A stretch of 64,000 nucleotides of DNA from Paracoccus sp. MBLB3053. Lineage in GTDB: Bacteria; Pseudomonadota; Alphaproteobacteria; Rhodobacterales; Rhodobacteraceae. The DNA is taken from assembly GCF_031822435.1 (NCBI RefSeq), contig NZ_JAVQLW010000001.1, forward strand, positions 2,613,501 to 2,677,500, written 5' to 3'. Both the position numbers and the translations under genes were made by a program. The notes below the pieces were generated by a model. It did not search any database, was not told where the DNA came from, and was given only the letters and a program-made list of their open reading frames with translations. Numbering within the stretch: position 1 is the first letter of the stretch; each line of letters starts with the position of its first letter. Below are positions 35,474 through 45,034 of the stretch, piece after piece.

Positions 35474-36223
35474 ATGATGCGCTACCTGTTCGCGATTGCC
35501 CTGCTTGCCTGCTCGTCCCTTGCCGCACCTGCCAGTGCGCAATGGATCAACAATATCAGTGAGGCGTCGTTCGACGTCGGCGCGGGCGTCACCTACGGGC
35601 CGGGCTATTTCGGTGATGACGATGCCGAACTGGGACCCTGGGGCACCATGCGCAACCTGACCCTTGGCACCGACACCGGCGAGGAGAAGCAGGGCTTCGC
35701 GCTGATTCCATCCTTCGGCTATATCGGTTCGCGCAAGGCCACCGACCATGAAGAACTGCGCGGGCTCGACGATATCGACTGGACCGGCGAAATCGGGCTG
35801 CGCGTCAACTATGTCTCGGGTCCGTCACTGAGCTATGCCGCCATGCGCCTTGGCGTCGGCGGGCATGACGGTCTGGTCGGCGAAATCGGCACGAAGTACC
35901 GTTTTATCGTGAACGACAAGCTGACGCTCTGGACCACGGCCGAACTGCAACTGGGCGATGACGAATTCACCGACACCTATTTCGGGGTGAGCGAAGACGA
36001 ATCCGCCTCGAGCAGCTTCCGCGCCTATGACCCGTCGGGTGGCATCTATGCCGCGAATATCGCCCTGGAGGCACGCTACAGCCTGACGCCAAAGACCTCG
36101 ATTCTGGGCAAGATCACCTATGGGCGTCTGCTCAACGATGCGGGCAACAGCCCCATCGTGCAGGAACGCAACCAGCCCGAGATCAATCTGGGAATCGCAA
36201 GGCGGCTGAACTTCCGCTTTTGA
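35474..36223 (+). CDS. MipA/OmpV family outer membrane protein
   Basis: 249 residues. Signal peptide about 1-23 (ASAQ-WIN). The mature part has alternating hydrophobic beta strands (SFDVGAGVTYGPGYFG, RYSLTPKTSILGKITYGRLL) and ends with ARRLNFRF, a C-terminal Phe typical of outer-membrane barrels. MipA scaffolds murein enzymes in E. coli; other members are porin-like. The ATGATG start at 35474 is either of two codons. It stands alone, 100 bases after the ABC-F gene. Confidence 0.88.
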   Translation: MMRYLFAIALLACSSLAAPASAQWINNISEASFDVGAGVTYGPGYFGDDDAELGPWGTMRNLTLGTDTGEEKQGFALIPSFGYIGSRKATDHEELRGLDDIDWTGEIGLRVNYVSGPSLSYAAMRLGVGGHDGLVGEIGTKYRFIVNDKLTLWTTAELQLGDDEFTDTYFGVSEDESASSSFRAYDPSGGIYAANIALEARYSLTPKTSILGKITYGRLLNDAGNSPIVQERNQPEINLGIARRLNFRF

Positions 36224-36299
36224 TCATAGCGGCCATGCGCACTGGACCCCGCCTGTCCAGAGTCCTATATAATCACCAACGATTGATAGGACGTACCGC

Positions 36300-36659
36300 A
36301 TGACGACCGAAACGCTTCAAGAAGGCGATCCCCTGATCTCCCCTTCGACGACCGATCATCCGCTTTACGACTCTGTCGTCGAGGCCTGCAGGTCGGTCTA
36401 TGACCCGGAAATCCCGGTCAATATCTTCGACCTCGGGCTGATCTATACAATCGACATCAATGACGAGAATGCCGTGCGCATCGTCATGACGCTGACTGCC
36501 CCCGGCTGCCCTGTCGCAGGTGAGATGCCCGGCTGGGTCGCCGATGCCGTCGAGCCGCTGCCCGGCGTGAAGCAGGTGGATGTCGAGATGACCTTCCAGC
36601 CGCAATGGGGCATGGACATGATGTCCGACGAAGCCCGCCTGGAGCTTGGCTTCATTTGA
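36300..36659 (+). CDS. SufT-like (MIP18/DUF59) iron-sulfur assembly protein
   Basis: 119 residues. DUF59 core: [20 protein letters not shown] and [11 protein letters not shown], then [21 protein letters not shown] with the conserved Cys, and [19 protein letters not shown]. Such proteins support Fe-S maturation, usually within suf operons. Here no suf genes are near, so it may act alone. The ATG at 36300 is close to a short TATATAAT-like stretch at about 36267-36274, possibly its promoter -10 region. The following acetyltransferase gene overlaps by four bases. Confidence 0.88.
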   Translation: MTTETLQEGDPLISPSTTDHPLYDSVVEACRSVYDPEIPVNIFDLGLIYTIDINDENAVRIVMTLTAPGCPVAGEMPGWVADAVEPLPGVKQVDVEMTFQPQWGMDMMSDEARLELGFI

Positions 36660-37204
36660 GCGCGCTCGACGATATGCTGGCTGGCCGCCCCTATGAGCCC
36701 GGGGATGGAGAGTTGGTTTCCCTGCGCAAGACCGCGCAGGGCCTGATGCGCGACTACAATCAGACCATCGTGGGCGACAAGACGCGGGCCCGCACGCTCA
36801 GCCAGTTGCTGGGAACCTGGAACGGAGCGGTGATCCGGGTGCCATTCTCGGTCGATTATGGCAAGCACATCCATTTCGGACCCGATTGCTTCGTCAATTA
36901 CGGCTGCGTGTTCCTCGACGTCTGTGAAATCCGAATCGGTGCACGCTGCCAGATCGGACCGCAGGTCCAGTTGCTGACCCCCGATCACCCCCGCGACCGC
37001 GAGAGCCGATCAAAAGGCATCGAATATGGCCGGCCGATCACCATCGGCGATGACGTCTGGATCGGGGGCGGTGCGATCATCCTTCCCGGTGTCACGATCG
37101 GTGATGGTGCCGTCATCGGCGCGGGCGCGGTCGTCACGCGCGACGTCCCTCCTGACGCCATCATGGCAGGAAACCCTGCCCGCCCGGTCAATTCGAAACC
37201 CTAG
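36656..37204 (+). CDS. Sugar O-acetyltransferase (Maa/NodL type)
   Basis: 182 residues with a left-handed beta-helix acetyltransferase fold: N-terminal maltose-acetyltransferase segment [18 protein letters not shown], hexapeptide repeats, catalytic-region [10 protein letters not shown] (His), the [21 protein letters not shown] repeat stretch and the end [15 protein letters not shown]. It acetylates sugars using acetyl-CoA; substrate unknown. The TTG at 36656 overlaps the SufT-like stop (TTGA); an ATG six codons later is an alternative start. Confidence 0.87.
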   Translation: MSALDDMLAGRPYEPGDGELVSLRKTAQGLMRDYNQTIVGDKTRARTLSQLLGTWNGAVIRVPFSVDYGKHIHFGPDCFVNYGCVFLDVCEIRIGARCQIGPQVQLLTPDHPRDRESRSKGIEYGRPITIGDDVWIGGGAIILPGVTIGDGAVIGAGAVVTRDVPPDAIMAGNPARPVNSKP

Positions 37205-37210
37205 AAATCC

Positions 37211-37237
37211 GCGCGCCCAGATCCGATCTGGGCGCGC
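37211..37237. terminator. Perfect palindrome between convergent genes
   Basis: A 12-bp inverted repeat (GCGCGCCCAGAT with ATCTGGGCGCGC, loop CCG) lies 7 bases after the acetyltransferase stop and just before hemF on the other strand. T-runs are weak (AATTT), so termination efficiency is uncertain. Confidence 0.6.
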
Positions 37238-37246
37238 AATTTCCGA

Positions 37247-38107
37247 TCAGGCCCACTTTGCAAGCGGCGGCAGGCTCATCAGCACCGCTTCCGGGTCATG
37301 GCCGGTCGCCAATCCGAATTTCGTTCCCCGATCATAGACCAGATTGTATTCGGCATAGAGACCGCGATGCAGCAACTGCGCATCCCGGTCCGCCGCATCC
37401 CAGGCTTGATCCATGCGCCGCTCGGCCAAGGGCAGGAAGGCGGGCAGGAACGCCTCGCCCACGGCCTTGGTAAAGGCGAAATCCGCATTCCAATCGCCGG
37501 TATTGAGGTCGTCGTAGAAAATGCCCCCGACGCCCCTTGCCCGACCGCGATGCGGGACAAAGAAATATTCATCCGCCCAGGCCTTGAACCGATCGTAGTA
37601 ATCCGCGCCATGGACGGCGCAAGTGTCGCGCAGGGTGTCGTGAAAATGTGTCGTGTCTTCAGGGTATTCAAGGCAAGGGTTCAGGTCGGTTCCGCCGCCG
37701 AACCACCATGCACCCGGCGTCCAGAACATGCGCGTGTTCATGTGAACCGCCGGCGCATGCGGGTTCTGCATATGCGCCACCAGGCTGATGCCCGAGGCCC
37801 AGAACCGCGGGTCCTCGTCAATGCCCGGCACGCCCCGAGCCGCCATGGCCGCCCGTGCCGGCGCTGAAAGGTCACCATGCACGGCCGACCAGTTCACCCC
37901 GACCTTTTCGAAGACGCGCCCGCCCCGCATCACAGACATGATCCCGCCACCGCCGCCTTCGGCGCGCCGGGTTTCGCGGACTTCGAAGCGCCCGGCAGGA
38001 ACTTCTGCCGCCCCGCGATGCTCCAGCGCCTCGAAGGCCGCAACGATCCGATCCCGCAACTCCCGGAACCAGGAGGCAGCCATGTCACGTTCATCCTGCA
38101 TTTGCAT
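37247..38107 (-). CDS. hemF: Oxygen-dependent coproporphyrinogen-III oxidase
   Basis: 286 residues from the ATG at 38107. It has the family motifs VHMNTRMFWT, WWFGGGTDLNP (with Asp) and the C-terminal YAEYNLVYDRGTKFGL. It decarboxylates coproporphyrinogen III with oxygen to make protoporphyrinogen IX. AAGGA precedes the ATG at 38107 by nine bases; an ATG six codons upstream lacks a ribosome site. The oxygen-independent counterpart hemN is in the same window beside fnrP, so both aerobic and anaerobic haem routes are present. Confidence 0.96.
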   Translation of the reverse strand: MQMQDERDMAASWFRELRDRIVAAFEALEHRGAAEVPAGRFEVRETRRAEGGGGGIMSVMRGGRVFEKVGVNWSAVHGDLSAPARAAMAARGVPGIDEDPRFWASGISLVAHMQNPHAPAVHMNTRMFWTPGAWWFGGGTDLNPCLEYPEDTTHFHDTLRDTCAVHGADYYDRFKAWADEYFFVPHRGRARGVGGIFYDDLNTGDWNADFAFTKAVGEAFLPAFLPLAERRMDQAWDAADRDAQLLHRGLYAEYNLVYDRGTKFGLATGHDPEAVLMSLPPLAKWA

Positions 38108-38188
38108 CGGCGTGTGTCCTTGCATTCTTGAATTGCCGAAGTTCGGGTCCGGTCCTATCCTTCGGGCGAACAACTAGAGGTCCTGCCC

Positions 38189-38602
38189 ATGTGCCGCAAC
38201 ATCCTGTTTGGCCTGCTGCCTCTTCTGCTCCTTACGGCATGCGGCACACCGCAAGAGCGCTGCATCAGCCGCAACACCAGCGAATATCGGGCGGTTTCGC
38301 GCCTGCTTGCCGAGGTCGAGGGCAATCTTGCCCGCGGATATGCCTGGGAGGAGCGCCAGGTCATCCGGACCGAGTGGGACGATTGCCCGGTCGTTGCCTA
38401 TGATCGCGACGGAAATCGCCGGATCTTCTATCGGTCCTGCCTGCGCAATGTCAGCGACGTGGAACGCTACCGCGTTCCCATTGATCCGGTCGTGGAAACG
38501 CGCAAGCGTGACAACCTTGCCGAGCGCAAGAAAGCCCTTTCGAGCTATGCGGCCCGCGCGGTCGATGCTTGCAAGGCGGCCTATCCCGAGACCAAGGGTT
38601 AA
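38189..38602 (+). CDS. Putative lipoprotein of unknown function
   Basis: 137 residues. It starts with a lipoprotein signal peptide ending in a lipobox LTAC (Cys18), and the mature part contains five more cysteines, a conserved-looking ARGYAWEERQVIRTEWDDCP, and a basic C-terminus. No family was recognised beyond being a small envelope lipoprotein. It diverges from hemF and its last four bases overlap the stop of the SDR gene on the other strand. Confidence 0.75.
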   Translation: MCRNILFGLLPLLLLTACGTPQERCISRNTSEYRAVSRLLAEVEGNLARGYAWEERQVIRTEWDDCPVVAYDRDGNRRIFYRSCLRNVSDVERYRVPIDPVVETRKRDNLAERKKALSSYAARAVDACKAAYPETKG

Positions 38603-39411
38603 AACACCCCGGGCCCGAGCGGATCGCCAAGGCTGCGCCCGCCGTCGACACGAAGGATCTGGCCGGTGATGAAGGCCGAGCCTTCGCTTGCCAGGAACTG
38701 AACCGTCGCACCCAGTTCATCCGCGCCGGCGATTCGTCCCAACGGGGTCGCAGCGACCAGTTTCTCGCGCAGCGCCGGATCTTCCCGCAGCGTGAGCTGC
38801 AACTGGTTCGACATGATCGAGCCGAAAGCGACCCCGTTCACCCGAATCCGCTTTGGGGCCAGCGCCATCGCCAGCGATCTTGTGGCCTGCGCCTGTGCCG
38901 CGCTGGCGATCGAATAGGCCAGCATCTGGGGTTGCGGCCGGTCGGCTGCCAGCGAGGTCAGGTTGATGATCGCGCCGTTTTGCAGCGCTCCGTTGCCCTC
39001 GTCCTCGCCGGTCTGCTGGACCATGCGTTTCGCGACCATCTGCGACAGCTTCAGCCCCGAAGTCATGTTCTCGCGCATCATGTCGCCCAGAAGCTCATCA
39101 CTGACGCTGAGCGGATCGCAGGCCTGAACAGCGCGATGGGCGTTGACCAGAACATCGATCCTGTCGAACGCGTCGATCGTCGCCGAGACGAGGTTTGCCA
39201 GGGTCAGCTTTTGTCCCAGATCGCCCGCGAAGACGCGGATCGGACCGTCGCCCTGACCCTCGGCGCCCAGCTCGGCATCCAGCGCTGCCTCGTCGCTGTC
39301 GGCGAACATCACATTCGCGCCGCCTTCCACGAAATGTCTTGCGATCGCCAGCCCGATGCCGCGTGCGGCACCGGTCACGATCACGCTTTTGCCTTGGACA
39401 GAAAAATTCAT
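38599..39411 (-). CDS. SDR-family protein lacking the catalytic lysine
   Basis: 270 residues. Rossmann start VIVTGAARGIGLAIA has the cofactor-binding TGxxxGIG, and the fold continues through RIDVLVNAHRAV (NAG altered to NAH), GAIINLTSLA with Ser153, and the active-site strand with Tyr166. The usual YxxxK reads YSIAS here, so the lysine (position 170) is a serine. Length and C-terminal FITGQILRVDGG are otherwise typical. It may bind NAD(P) but act non-enzymatically or on an unusual substrate. It overlaps the RsmC-like gene by four bases (ATGA). Confidence 0.88.
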   Translation of the reverse strand: MNFSVQGKSVIVTGAARGIGLAIARHFVEGGANVMFADSDEAALDAELGAEGQGDGPIRVFAGDLGQKLTLANLVSATIDAFDRIDVLVNAHRAVQACDPLSVSDELLGDMMRENMTSGLKLSQMVAKRMVQQTGEDEGNGALQNGAIINLTSLAADRPQPQMLAYSIASAAQAQATRSLAMALAPKRIRVNGVAFGSIMSNQLQLTLREDPALREKLVAATPLGRIAGADELGATVQFLASEGSAFITGQILRVDGGRSLGDPLGPGVF

Positions 39412-40427
39412 CTGCGGCGGCCCTTCGCCAGAGTTTTGCGGGCACCGGGACGCTGTGCGCCGGTGGCCGTCAGGATCTTGAACCGGGTGTCGCCACCGAT
39501 CTCGGCGACATCCGCGAAGCATTCGCGCAGCGTCTCTTCGTAGGGAAGATGACGATTGGCAACCATCCAGAGCCGGCCCGCCCCGGTCAGAAGCCCGGCG
39601 GCAGTCCTGATGAACCCTGCCCCAAGCTTTGGATCGCCGGCGCGTCCCTGATGGAAGGGCGGGTTCATGACCACCCCATTGACCGGCTCGGGCAGGCGGA
39701 ATTCGCGCGCATCGGCCCAATGGAAGCGGGCGCGCGGGTCGGTCACATTGCGGCGCGCGCAATCCAGTGCCACAGCATCCGCTTCGACCATGTGCAGGAG
39801 CTCGACGCTGGAATGCCCGAGAATCTGGGCCGAAAGCCAGCCCCATCCGGCGCCAAGGTCGACGACTCGGGTGGGCAGCTTGTCCGGCAGCGCCTCGGCG
39901 AGGGCCATGGAGGCAGGATCGGGCGCATCCGCGGAAAAGACACCCGGCCGCGTCACGAAGCCCGTTGCGGCCTCGTGATCCCGCGCTGGCCAATCGGCCG
40001 GAAGCCAGCCCGCTTCGGGAAGCGTCACACGGAATATCTTGCCATGCGCGCGCGACTGGATCTCATCGAGAGGGGCCATGCCCCTGAGCTCCTTGAGAAC
40101 CGAGTCGACGCCATCGGTCTTCTGTCCATCGATCCAGAGCGATGCGCCCGGAGCAAGATGGGCACTTGCCTCTGCGATGCGCGCGCGGGCTTCCGCACGC
40201 GAGCGTGGAAGGAAGACGATCGCGCTGTCAAAATCACCCTGCGCCTCGGTCACGGGCTCGAAGCCCTGCGCCCTGAGCGCCGCGACATCGGGGTAAAGGC
40301 GCTGCACGATCTGCGTGCGTGCGGGATCAAAGAAGTTCAAATCGCTCGAGGCGCCTGCGCCAATCAGCAACATGCGCCCTGCGGGCGGCGTATCGCCGAA
40401 CACGAACTCCAGCCGGGAACTAGCCAC
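39408..40427 (-). CDS. Class I methyltransferase, RsmC-like
   Basis: 339 residues in two halves: an N-terminal non-catalytic methyltransferase-like half (about 1-155) and a C-terminal catalytic half with motif I VVDLGAGWGWLSAQIL and the N6/N2-guanine motif NPPFHQG. This arrangement matches RsmC (16S rRNA guanine 1207 N2-methyltransferase) and RlmG. The GTG start at 40427 lies three bases after the clpS stop. Basic C-terminal tail (GARKTLAKGRRR) suits RNA binding. RsmC is the better guess. Confidence 0.82.
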   Translation of the reverse strand: MASSRLEFVFGDTPPAGRMLLIGAGASSDLNFFDPARTQIVQRLYPDVAALRAQGFEPVTEAQGDFDSAIVFLPRSRAEARARIAEASAHLAPGASLWIDGQKTDGVDSVLKELRGMAPLDEIQSRAHGKIFRVTLPEAGWLPADWPARDHEAATGFVTRPGVFSADAPDPASMALAEALPDKLPTRVVDLGAGWGWLSAQILGHSSVELLHMVEADAVALDCARRNVTDPRARFHWADAREFRLPEPVNGVVMNPPFHQGRAGDPKLGAGFIRTAAGLLTGAGRLWMVANRHLPYEETLRECFADVAEIGGDTRFKILTATGAQRPGARKTLAKGRRR

Positions 40428-40430
40428 GTA

Positions 40431-40748
40431 TTACTCTTTTTCCATGGTGCATTGCAGCGGGTGCTGCTGACGGCGGGCAAGCTCCATCACTTGCGCCACC
40501 TTGGTTTCCGCGATCTCGTGAGAGAATACGCCAACGACGGCCACCCCCTTGCGATGGACGGTCAGCATGATCTCGATCGCCTGGGCATGGGTCATGTTGA
40601 ACAGCCGTTCGAGCACGTGAACGACGAATTCCATTGGGGTGAAATCGTCATTCAGCAGCAACACCTTGTATAACGGCGGCCGCTGCGTGCGCGGCTTGGT
40701 CTTCACCGCAAGATCTACATCCTCGCGGTTGTCCGGACGATTGGTCAT
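40431..40748 (-). CDS. clpS: ATP-dependent Clp protease adaptor ClpS
   Basis: 105 residues. Disordered N-terminus of about 25 residues, then the N-degron-binding domain: [20 protein letters not shown] with the DD pair, [20 protein letters not shown] and the C-terminal [18 protein letters not shown]. ClpS delivers N-degron substrates to ClpAP. The start at 40748 is the ATG before TNRPDNRED; upstream frame is not family-like. It is divergent from the carboxypeptidase gene. Confidence 0.96.
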   Translation of the reverse strand: MTNRPDNREDVDLAVKTKPRTQRPPLYKVLLLNDDFTPMEFVVHVLERLFNMTHAQAIEIMLTVHRKGVAVVGVFSHEIAETKVAQVMELARRQQHPLQCTMEKE

Positions 40749-40985
40749 AAGCGGATCTGTCTCGTCGCCTGCAATTGGGTGGGATGGGTCAAACCTCGAA
40801 TATATAAGTTTTCGCCCCCAATGTAAGCCCCCCGCCGGTCCGCAGACCGGGACAAGCGGTGAGCGGGCATAGCGGAAAACCCCTAAACTTGTGGTTTTCG
40901 AAACCACCTTTGCGTGATATTGTCCATATCTTAACGAAGGCCCCGCAAGGTGAACGGGACCTCTGAGGCAGAAGAGACCGGGACA

Positions 40986-42590
40986 GTGAGCAGATTCAGC
41001 ACGAAAGTCCGTCTTGGACTAATGATCTTTTTCGCGTGGGCCATTCCGATGGCGGCTGCCGCAGCTCCTTTTGCGGCATTTGTCATGGATGCACGCACGG
41101 GCAAGGAAATCTATTCGCAGAACGCCGATACGCGGCTGCATCCTGCCTCCCTGACCAAGATGATGACGCTTTACATGGCCTTCACGGCCATCGAACGAGG
41201 TCAGGTCAGGCTCGACTCGAAATTCACGGTGTCCAGCCACGCCGCGGCCCAGCCGCCCTCGAAGCTGGGGTTGAAACCGGGGCAAAAGATCGAACTGCGC
41301 TACCTGATCCGGGCCGCGGCCGTGAAATCGGCGAACGATGCCGCAACCGCGATCGGCGAGGGGCTGGCCGGGTCCGAACCCAAGTTCGCCGCCCAGATGA
41401 CCGCGATGGCGAAAGCCCTGGGAATGCGGAACACCAACTTCCGCAACGCGAACGGCCTGACGAGCGAGGGGCATTATTCCAGCGCCCGCGACATGACGCT
41501 GCTGGGGCGGCGGTTGTTCTATGATTTCCCGCAATATTATTCGATCTTCTCTCGCCGATCGGCCGATGCCGGCATCGCGACCGTATCAAGCACGAACAAG
41601 CGCTTTCTTGACGCCTACGAGGGCGCCGACGGGATCAAGACGGGCTATACCCGGGCTGCCGGTTTCAACCTGACCGCCTCGGCAAAACGCGGGTCCAAAC
41701 GGATCATTGCCACGGTTCTGGGTGGCAACTCGACGGCGCATCGCAACCAGGTCATGGCCCAGCTTCTGGATGCGGGCTTCGGCAAGGCACCGACGAAGGT
41801 GCGCGAAGTCCGTCCCGCTGCGCCCGAAATGCTGATGGTCGAGAAGAAGGTCGTCCGCCGGGTTCAGGTTGCACGGGTCGAGCCGCAACCGGTCGCGACG
41901 GCGCAATTGTCGTCATCCGACAGGCCGGTTGCGCGGGCCTCCACCGTCAATCTCGTGACGCCCGCCGCGATTTCGGCTGCGGTCGCCCGTGCCCAGAGCG
42001 CGGCGCGGGACCAGGTATCGGACAGCTCGCGGCCAAGCCGCAGGCCCCAGGCCGTCGCGACCGCCTCGACCAAGGGCAGCGACGACCTCGTTTCGACTTC
42101 GCCGCGGCCGACCAGCCGTCCCGAAGGCGACATTACAGGCGATGTCGAGGGCGGGATTTCCGCGGCGCGCCCGATCGCGGCCCCGCGCGGCGAGGACTCG
42201 GCCTCAATCGCCAAACCCACGGCATCGCTCTTCCTGCTTGATCCGCTGCCCCAGCCGCAAGCGGCACCCGAAGGCGGTATCATCCTGTCGTCACGCGAAA
42301 CCTCTGACGACGCGCGCGGCGAGGTGACCGAGTTCGTCAGCCGCGACGATTCGGGCGATCGCGGATATGGCGTATCACTGGGCCTTTACCGCTCGATGGC
42401 CGAAGCCGAGCGGCTTCTGCTGCGCACCGCCCTTAAGGAAAGCGTGTCGCTTGCGACCGCCGAAAGCCGCGTCGATACCAGCAAACGCGGATATGAGGCG
42501 GTCTTCTCGGGCATGTCCAAGGACATGGCCGAGCTGGCCTGCGGCAGGCTGGTCGCCCGTCAACAGGCCTGCACCGTCCTGACACCATGA
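40986..42590 (+). CDS. D-alanyl-D-alanine carboxypeptidase with C-terminal SPOR domain
   Basis: 534 residues from the GTG at 40986, which gives a compact signal peptide (cleavage about residue 25-27). The penicillin-binding domain has all three motifs: SLTK (Ser55-Lys58), SAN (115-117) and KTG near 219. A low-complexity Pro/Ser/Ala/Arg linker (about 290-440) leads to a C-terminal SPOR-like segment ([25 protein letters not shown]) that binds denuded peptidoglycan. It trims peptidoglycan pentapeptides, probably at the septum. An upstream GTG (40950) is less likely. Confidence 0.92.
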   Translation: MSRFSTKVRLGLMIFFAWAIPMAAAAAPFAAFVMDARTGKEIYSQNADTRLHPASLTKMMTLYMAFTAIERGQVRLDSKFTVSSHAAAQPPSKLGLKPGQKIELRYLIRAAAVKSANDAATAIGEGLAGSEPKFAAQMTAMAKALGMRNTNFRNANGLTSEGHYSSARDMTLLGRRLFYDFPQYYSIFSRRSADAGIATVSSTNKRFLDAYEGADGIKTGYTRAAGFNLTASAKRGSKRIIATVLGGNSTAHRNQVMAQLLDAGFGKAPTKVREVRPAAPEMLMVEKKVVRRVQVARVEPQPVATAQLSSSDRPVARASTVNLVTPAAISAAVARAQSAARDQVSDSSRPSRRPQAVATASTKGSDDLVSTSPRPTSRPEGDITGDVEGGISAARPIAAPRGEDSASIAKPTASLFLLDPLPQPQAAPEGGIILSSRETSDDARGEVTEFVSRDDSGDRGYGVSLGLYRSMAEAERLLLRTALKESVSLATAESRVDTSKRGYEAVFSGMSKDMAELACGRLVARQQACTVLTP

Positions 42591-42613
42591 TCGACGGAAC
42601 CAGATGAAACGCT

Positions 42614-42641
42614 AACCGCGCCCTGATGGGCGCGGTTTTTC
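42614..42641 (+). terminator. Intrinsic terminator after carboxypeptidase gene
   Basis: A 10-bp stem AACCGCGCCC/GGGCGCGGTT with loop TGAT is followed by a T-run (TTTTTC), 23 bases after the stop. Confidence 0.88.
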
Positions 42642-42667
42642 TTTGCAGCCAGCAGATCATGCCGATC

Positions 42668-42826
42668 TCAGGGCTTGGGATGCTCATCCCAGTCGCCGCT
42701 CAGGATACGCTCGGCATCGCCCTTGGGGTCTTCATACTGACGCCCTTTCAGCGCCCAGACGAACGCCCCGAGCCCAAGCGCACCAAGCCCCAGCGAAACC
42801 GGTATCAGCACAGCCAATATTTCCAT
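42668..42826 (-). CDS. ccoS: cbb3-type oxidase assembly protein CcoS
   Basis: 52 residues: MEILAVLIPVSLGLGALGLG forms one membrane helix, then FVWALKGRQYEDPKGDAERI and a short charged tail ending DWDEHPKP, the CcoS pattern. It is required for cofactor insertion into the cbb3 oxidase. It is the last gene of the ccoGHIS cluster, 14 bases downstream of ccoI in the same direction. It converges on the carboxypeptidase gene. Confidence 0.93.
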   Translation of the reverse strand: MEILAVLIPVSLGLGALGLGAFVWALKGRQYEDPKGDAERILSGDWDEHPKP

Positions 42827-42840
42827 CCGCAGCCTCTCTT

Positions 42841-45033
42841 CTATCGCAGCCGCAGCGCGTTCAGCGTGACGCTGATCGAACTCAGCGACATTGCAAGCGC
42901 CGCCATGAGCGGTGTCGCGAAACCCGCGATCGCAATCGGCACCGCCACGATATTGTAGAGAATCGAGATCGCGAAGTTCTCCGTGATCCGTCGCCGCGCC
43001 GCCCTCGCAAGATCCAGGGCATCCGAAACCGGGCCGAAATCCGAACCCAACATGACCATGTCAGAAGCAACCCGCGCCGCATCAAGCGCGCTTGCGGGCG
43101 ACAGCGAGACATGGGCCGCGCTAAGCGCAGCCGTATCGTTCAGGCCATCGCCAACCATGAGCACCCTATGCCCCTGCCCCGAAAGATCGGAGATGACCTG
43201 GGACTTTTCGGTCGGCGTCATTCCGGCATGCCATTCGGATATCCCGAGCCTGCGCGCAAGGTCACGCACAACCGGTTCGGCATCGCCCGACAGAAGAAGC
43301 ACCCGCCGTCCCGAGGCGAGGATCTGGGCCACGGCTTGCTCGACACCCGGTCTGGGTCGGTCGGAAAACTCGATCCGGCTCGGGTCCGAATGTCCCGATT
43401 GCAACCAGGTCGCCGACAGGGTGGCTTCGCCATGCGACGCCCCAAGCCATTCTGCGCGCCCAAGCCTGACGACTTGTGCCCCGTTCATGGCAGTCATCCC
43501 CTGGCCCGGGATTTCACGCAGATCCTGCAATTCGGCAGGCCTCACACCCGCTGCGGCAAGGGCCTGAGCGAGCGCCTGCGCCAGGGGATGAGACGAGGCC
43601 CGCGCAAGTCCTAGCGCGATCGGCCGGTCACGCTCTGCTATGCAATCCAGATCGACAAGCTGCGGCACACCCAGCGTCAATGTCCCGGTCTTGTCGAAGG
43701 CAACCACGTCGACCTCGGCCAAACGTTCAAGCGCGGTGCCGTCCTTGATGAGCAACCCGCGGCGAAAAAGGCGACCGGAAGCCGTGGTCACGACGGCCGG
43801 CACCGCCAGCCCCAAGGCACAGGGGCAGGTTATGATCAGCACCGCGGCGGCGATGTTGACCGCAAGACGGATATCCCCGCTGGCCCAATACCAGCCGCAA
43901 AAGCTGATGAGCGCCATCAGGTGCACCATGGGCGAATAGAGACGCGATGCCCGTTCGGCAAGAGATGTGTATTTGCCCCGTGCCGTCTCGGCGGCCGAGA
44001 CAAGTGCGGTCAGACGGGCAAGCGAACTGTCGCGACCGGCCGCCGTCACCCGAAGCAGAAGCGGGCCAGTCAGGTTCACTTCGCCCGTCGAAAGGGCAAG
44101 CCCCGGCTGTGCAGCGACCGGCAGGGACTCGCCCGTCAGCAGAGAGCGGTCGATTTCGCTCATCCCTTCGACCACTTCGCCATCGGCAGGAACGCGGGCG
44201 CCGGGCCGGACCCGGACGAGATCGCCGGGGCAAAGATCGCTGACCGCGACCGGCTCTTCTCCGCTTTCGGTCACGCGGAACGCCCTTGGCACCTCCAGGG
44301 CCGTGAGTTCCTCGGCGGCCGAGCGGGCCGCGGCGCGGGTCCGATAGTCGAGATAGCGGCCGACGAGCAGGAAAAAGCACAGCATCACCGCGGCGTCGAA
44401 ATAGGCGTGATGGCCGGAGTGCAATGTTTCGTAGACGGAAATGGCACTGGCCAGGATCAGCGCCAGAGAGATCGGAACATCCATCCCCAACCTGCCCGCT
44501 CGAAGCGCCCGCGCGGCGCTTGAGAAAAAGGGCTGGCCCGCAAAGGCGATGGTCGGCAGCGCGATCGCCCCGGAAATGAAGTGGAAAAGGTCCCGCGTCG
44601 CATCCTCGGCCCCCGACCAGACGGCGACCGACAGGATCATGATGTTCATCATCGCGAAACCCGACACCCCGATCCGCATCAGGATGTCGCGGCCCTGCCG
44701 ATCGGCTGCGGACGCGCTCAGTGCCGCCGGGTCGAGTTCATGTGCCTCATAGCCTGTCGCCTCGACGACCGGGATGAGTTCATCGGCGGTCAGCCCCGGC
44801 GCGTCGACATTCACCCGTCGCAACGTCAGGTTCACGCGGGCTTCCCTTACACCGGCATGGCCCATCAGCGCGCGTTCGACATCCGAAATGCAGGTCGCGC
44901 AATGGATGGTCGGCAAGGAAAGGATGATGTCGGCGGGGGCTGGCTTGCTTCCGGCCACTCGCTGTGCCAGCGGCACCGCATCGCAGGCGGGACAGGCCGA
45001 CAGCCGTGCGTCGTGAAGCGTGGCATCGCTCAT
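42841..45033 (-). CDS. ccoI: Copper-translocating P-type ATPase CcoI/FixI
   Basis: 730 residues. N-terminal heavy-metal domain with TIHCATC (Cys45, Cys48), preceded by another CPAC pair (14, 17); then membrane helices, TGES, the CPC ion-binding motif in ITCPCALG, phosphorylation site DKTGT, and GDGLNDT near the end. It exports copper for cbb3 oxidase assembly. Start at 45033 gives MSDATLHDARL; its start is one base after the ccoH stop. Operon order is ccoG-ccoH-ccoI-ccoS. Confidence 0.96.
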   Translation of the reverse strand: MSDATLHDARLSACPACDAVPLAQRVAGSKPAPADIILSLPTIHCATCISDVERALMGHAGVREARVNLTLRRVNVDAPGLTADELIPVVEATGYEAHELDPAALSASAADRQGRDILMRIGVSGFAMMNIMILSVAVWSGAEDATRDLFHFISGAIALPTIAFAGQPFFSSAARALRAGRLGMDVPISLALILASAISVYETLHSGHHAYFDAAVMLCFFLLVGRYLDYRTRAAARSAAEELTALEVPRAFRVTESGEEPVAVSDLCPGDLVRVRPGARVPADGEVVEGMSEIDRSLLTGESLPVAAQPGLALSTGEVNLTGPLLLRVTAAGRDSSLARLTALVSAAETARGKYTSLAERASRLYSPMVHLMALISFCGWYWASGDIRLAVNIAAAVLIITCPCALGLAVPAVVTTASGRLFRRGLLIKDGTALERLAEVDVVAFDKTGTLTLGVPQLVDLDCIAERDRPIALGLARASSHPLAQALAQALAAAGVRPAELQDLREIPGQGMTAMNGAQVVRLGRAEWLGASHGEATLSATWLQSGHSDPSRIEFSDRPRPGVEQAVAQILASGRRVLLLSGDAEPVVRDLARRLGISEWHAGMTPTEKSQVISDLSGQGHRVLMVGDGLNDTAALSAAHVSLSPASALDAARVASDMVMLGSDFGPVSDALDLARAARRRITENFAISILYNIVAVPIAIAGFATPLMAALAMSLSSISVTLNALRLR

Positions 45034-45034
45034 C

